DNA of 64,000 nucleotides. Source: Brienomyrus brachyistius. Lineage: Eukaryota > Chordata > Actinopteri > Osteoglossiformes > Mormyridae. Made by a program: the position numbers and the translations under genes. The first letter of the stretch is position 1. Every line of letters starts with the position of its first letter. The stretch is taken from NCBI RefSeq assembly GCF_023856365.1, contig NC_064540.1:14533191-14597190 (forward strand), read 5' to 3'. Below, in pieces: positions 60,087-64,000 of this stretch. Under the pieces are notes generated by a model. The model saw only the letters and a program-made list of their open reading frames with translations, did not search any database and was not told where the DNA came from.

Positions 60087-60766
60087 ATATATGTATATGT
60101 GTGTGTATATATGTATATGTGTGTGTATATATGTATATGTGTGTGTATATATGTATATGTGTGTGTATATATGTATATGTGTGTATGTATGTATATGTGT
60201 GTATATGTATATGTGTGTATGTGTATGTATGTGTGTGTGTATGTGTATGTATGTGTGTGTGTATGTGTATGTATATGTGTGTATGTGTATGTATATGTGT
60301 GTATGTGTATGTATATGTGTGTATGTGTATGTATATATATGTGTATGTATATATATATGTGTGTGTATATATATATGTGTGTGTATATATATATGTGTGT
60401 GTATATATATATATGTGTATGTATATATATATATGTGTATGTATATATGTGTGTATGTATATATATATATATATATGTGTATGTATGTGTATATATATAT
60501 ATGTATATATATATGTGTATATGTGTATATATATGTGTATATGTGTATATGTATGTGTATATGTATGTGTATATATATATGTATATGTGTATATGTGTAT
60601 ATATATATAATATGTGTGTGTGTGTGTATATATATATATGTGTGTGTATATATATATGTGTGTGTGTGTATATATATATATGTGTGTGTATATATATATA
60701 TGTGTGTGTATATATATGTGTGTGTATATATATGTGTATGTGTGTGTATGTATGTGTGTGTGTGTG

Positions 60767-60821
<55 letters not shown>

Positions 60822-60895
60822 ATGTATATATATATGTGTATATGTGTATATATGTGTGTGTGTATATGTGTATATATGTATGTGTGTATATATAT
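59951..60895. repeat. TA/TG/TATG microsatellite block, about 945 bp
   Basis: Composed entirely of TA, TG and TATG words, with a pure (TA)n core at about 59997-60081 and a second at 60775-60814. It contains no coding sequence; the long Tyr/Ile/Val/Cys frames are artefacts. It lies in NAMPT-like intron 1. Confidence 0.98.
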
Positions 60896-61194
60896 AAAAC
60901 AAATGTTTATCATTTTCTGAGTTTGCAACTGTTGTCAAAATGGCGGCTGTATTGCGTTTCGTCGGCAGGCTATTTGCATGACCGTTTCATTTCAAATCCC
61001 TGCCGGCACTTTTGGTACTGGAACTTAGACAAAATCAAGAACATATCAAGCAGAAAAAGACATATGGCACCAATAAACAAAAACAAATCTGATACAGAAA
61101 TGAAAATAGAAAAATTAAAAAATAAATGCATAAATAGTATATATTCAAGGATTGAAAAATTTAATGTGGGTTTCAGAGTGAAATCTCATACCTG

Positions 61195-61470
61195 GCTGTT
61201 TCCCGACTGTGAGTGCAGGGGATTGTGGGTAGCCGACCGTGTATACACCTGTGGCTGTTTCCCGACTGTGAGTGCAGAGGATTGTGGGTAGCCGACCGTG
61301 TATACACCTGTGGCTGTTTCCCGACTGTGAGTGCAGAGGATTGTGGGTAACCGACCGTGTATACACCTGTGGCTGTTTCCCGACTGTGAGTGCAGAGGAT
61401 TGTGGGTAACCGACCGTGTATACACCTGTGGCTGTTTCCCGACTGTGAGTGCGGGGGATTGTGGGTAGCT
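61195..61470. repeat. 59-bp tandem repeat, about 5 copies
   Basis: cgactgtgagtgcagaggat recurs at 61204, 61263, 61322, 61381 and 61440, a constant 59-bp period with very few differences. The near identity suggests recent expansion. Confidence 0.97.
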
Positions 61471-62174
61471 AGAGGTGTCCTGGCCTGCTTGGTATTGTCC
61501 TTAAATGTACCTTTAACAGGTGGAGGGGTTGTTAGCTGGAGGCAAATGTCTGTGATGCTCGTTGTCAGTAGATCTGAGGAAAACGTACTAATCACAGAAA
61601 CCTCCTGGTACATGGTGTGTAGATCTGCAAACCTCATGACATGGATTTTAAACCTAATGACTTCAAGTATGCTATGAAAGTGCATATAACCTCGGTGCGT
61701 ATTACATAATTACTGTACCTTTTTGCTTGACAAGTTGTTCAGAAGAAGATTTTGTGTTTTGAGTGGCTCATATTGCCCAAACGCCGCCTTTCGTAGTTTC
61801 TCGTGTCGTTCTGCGGTGGAAGCTGTATGGTCATATTTTATGGTTACCACCAGAGACGGCATCCTTAGCTGCCGGTGCTCTTCAGCCCTGCAGTCATTTC
61901 ATGCTTAGTTTTGGGCTGATGGGAGCTGCTTCCGATCATAACTGCGATGTGGCTGGGATGTGGGATGTGGCTGGGATGTGGGATGTGGGATGTGGCTGTG
62001 CACCATCACATTGTTTTTCCTGCTCAAATTACTTTCACGTCAGCTGTAAAATAACCGTTTTACTGTCTCTGCTGTGAATTCAAAATGGATTTTATTATAA
62101 ATGCTTACAATAAAAAGGCCGGCTTAGATGGAAGATATGCTTTTGAATAAGGAGGCTCTTGAGAGAGTCATTAA

Positions 62175-63281
<1,107 letters not shown>

Positions 63282-63344
63282 TAGTTATTAAACACATACA
63301 CAAATCCTTCTTATTACCAGAAAACAGACGTACTCGTTTATTGA

Positions 63345-64000
<656 letters not shown>

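Noticed and set aside
59790..60938. Long Tyr/Ile/Val/Cys-rich open frames on both strands
   Set aside because: They consist only of translated TA/TG microsatellite, open in several frames at once.

Overview
The window is vertebrate nuclear DNA, almost certainly from a ray-finned fish. Two multi-exon genes with canonical GT-AG introns lie in a sea of teleost-type dispersed repeats: L2-like LINE tails ending in (GGAT)n, tRNA-derived SINEs, and Tc1/mariner and hAT relics. Runs of 12-24 consecutive G or C and an unusual load of minisatellites are also present. The exact species cannot be fixed from the sequence.

Gene 1 is cadps (CAPS1, calcium-dependent secretion activator), on the minus strand. 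Seven coding exons were resolved to the base: exon 1 at 50764-51099, exon 2 at 30702-30815, exon 3 at 27471-27803, exon 4 at 10462-10542, exon 5 at 10020-10253, exon 6 at 8995-9116 and exon 7 at 2711-2822. They join in frame to 444 residues, from the initiator Met to inside the C2 domain. The PH and MUN parts must lie to the left of the window. Gene 2 is a NAMPT-like gene (nicotinamide phosphoribosyltransferase), on the plus strand. Its first four exons (54959-55006, 62229-62364, 63136-63239, 63471-63599) give 139 residues and the gene continues to the right. The two genes are head to head, with start codons 3.86 kb apart.

Layout: 1-2710 is cadps intron 7 and opens inside a 21-bp minisatellite. 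2823-8994 is intron 6, with a 1.3-kb 33-bp minisatellite. 10543-27470 is the 16.9-kb intron 3, with a 48-bp hairpin-bearing minisatellite, a 31-bp array, SINEs and MITEs. 27804-30701 is intron 2, with a fold-back Tc1 element. 30816-50763 is the 19.9-kb intron 1, with an 18-bp minisatellite split by a LINE 3' end, a hAT element next to a Tc1 relic, and a SINE/L2-like repeat whose internal segment has expanded into a 28-bp array. 51100-54958 is the intergenic region, with a recent L2-like insertion flanked by a 12-bp target-site duplication. 55007-62228 is nampt-like intron 1, with nearly 1 kb of TA/TG repeat.

The two genes have no known joint pathway: CAPS primes dense-core vesicles for exocytosis and NAMPT makes NMN for NAD salvage. 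The most interesting biology is the NAMPT-like gene, which lacks the short charged insertion typical of vertebrate NAMPT and reads like a second, ancestral-type paralogue. I saw no previously undescribed multi-gene system. The long open frames are minisatellite or microsatellite artefacts.
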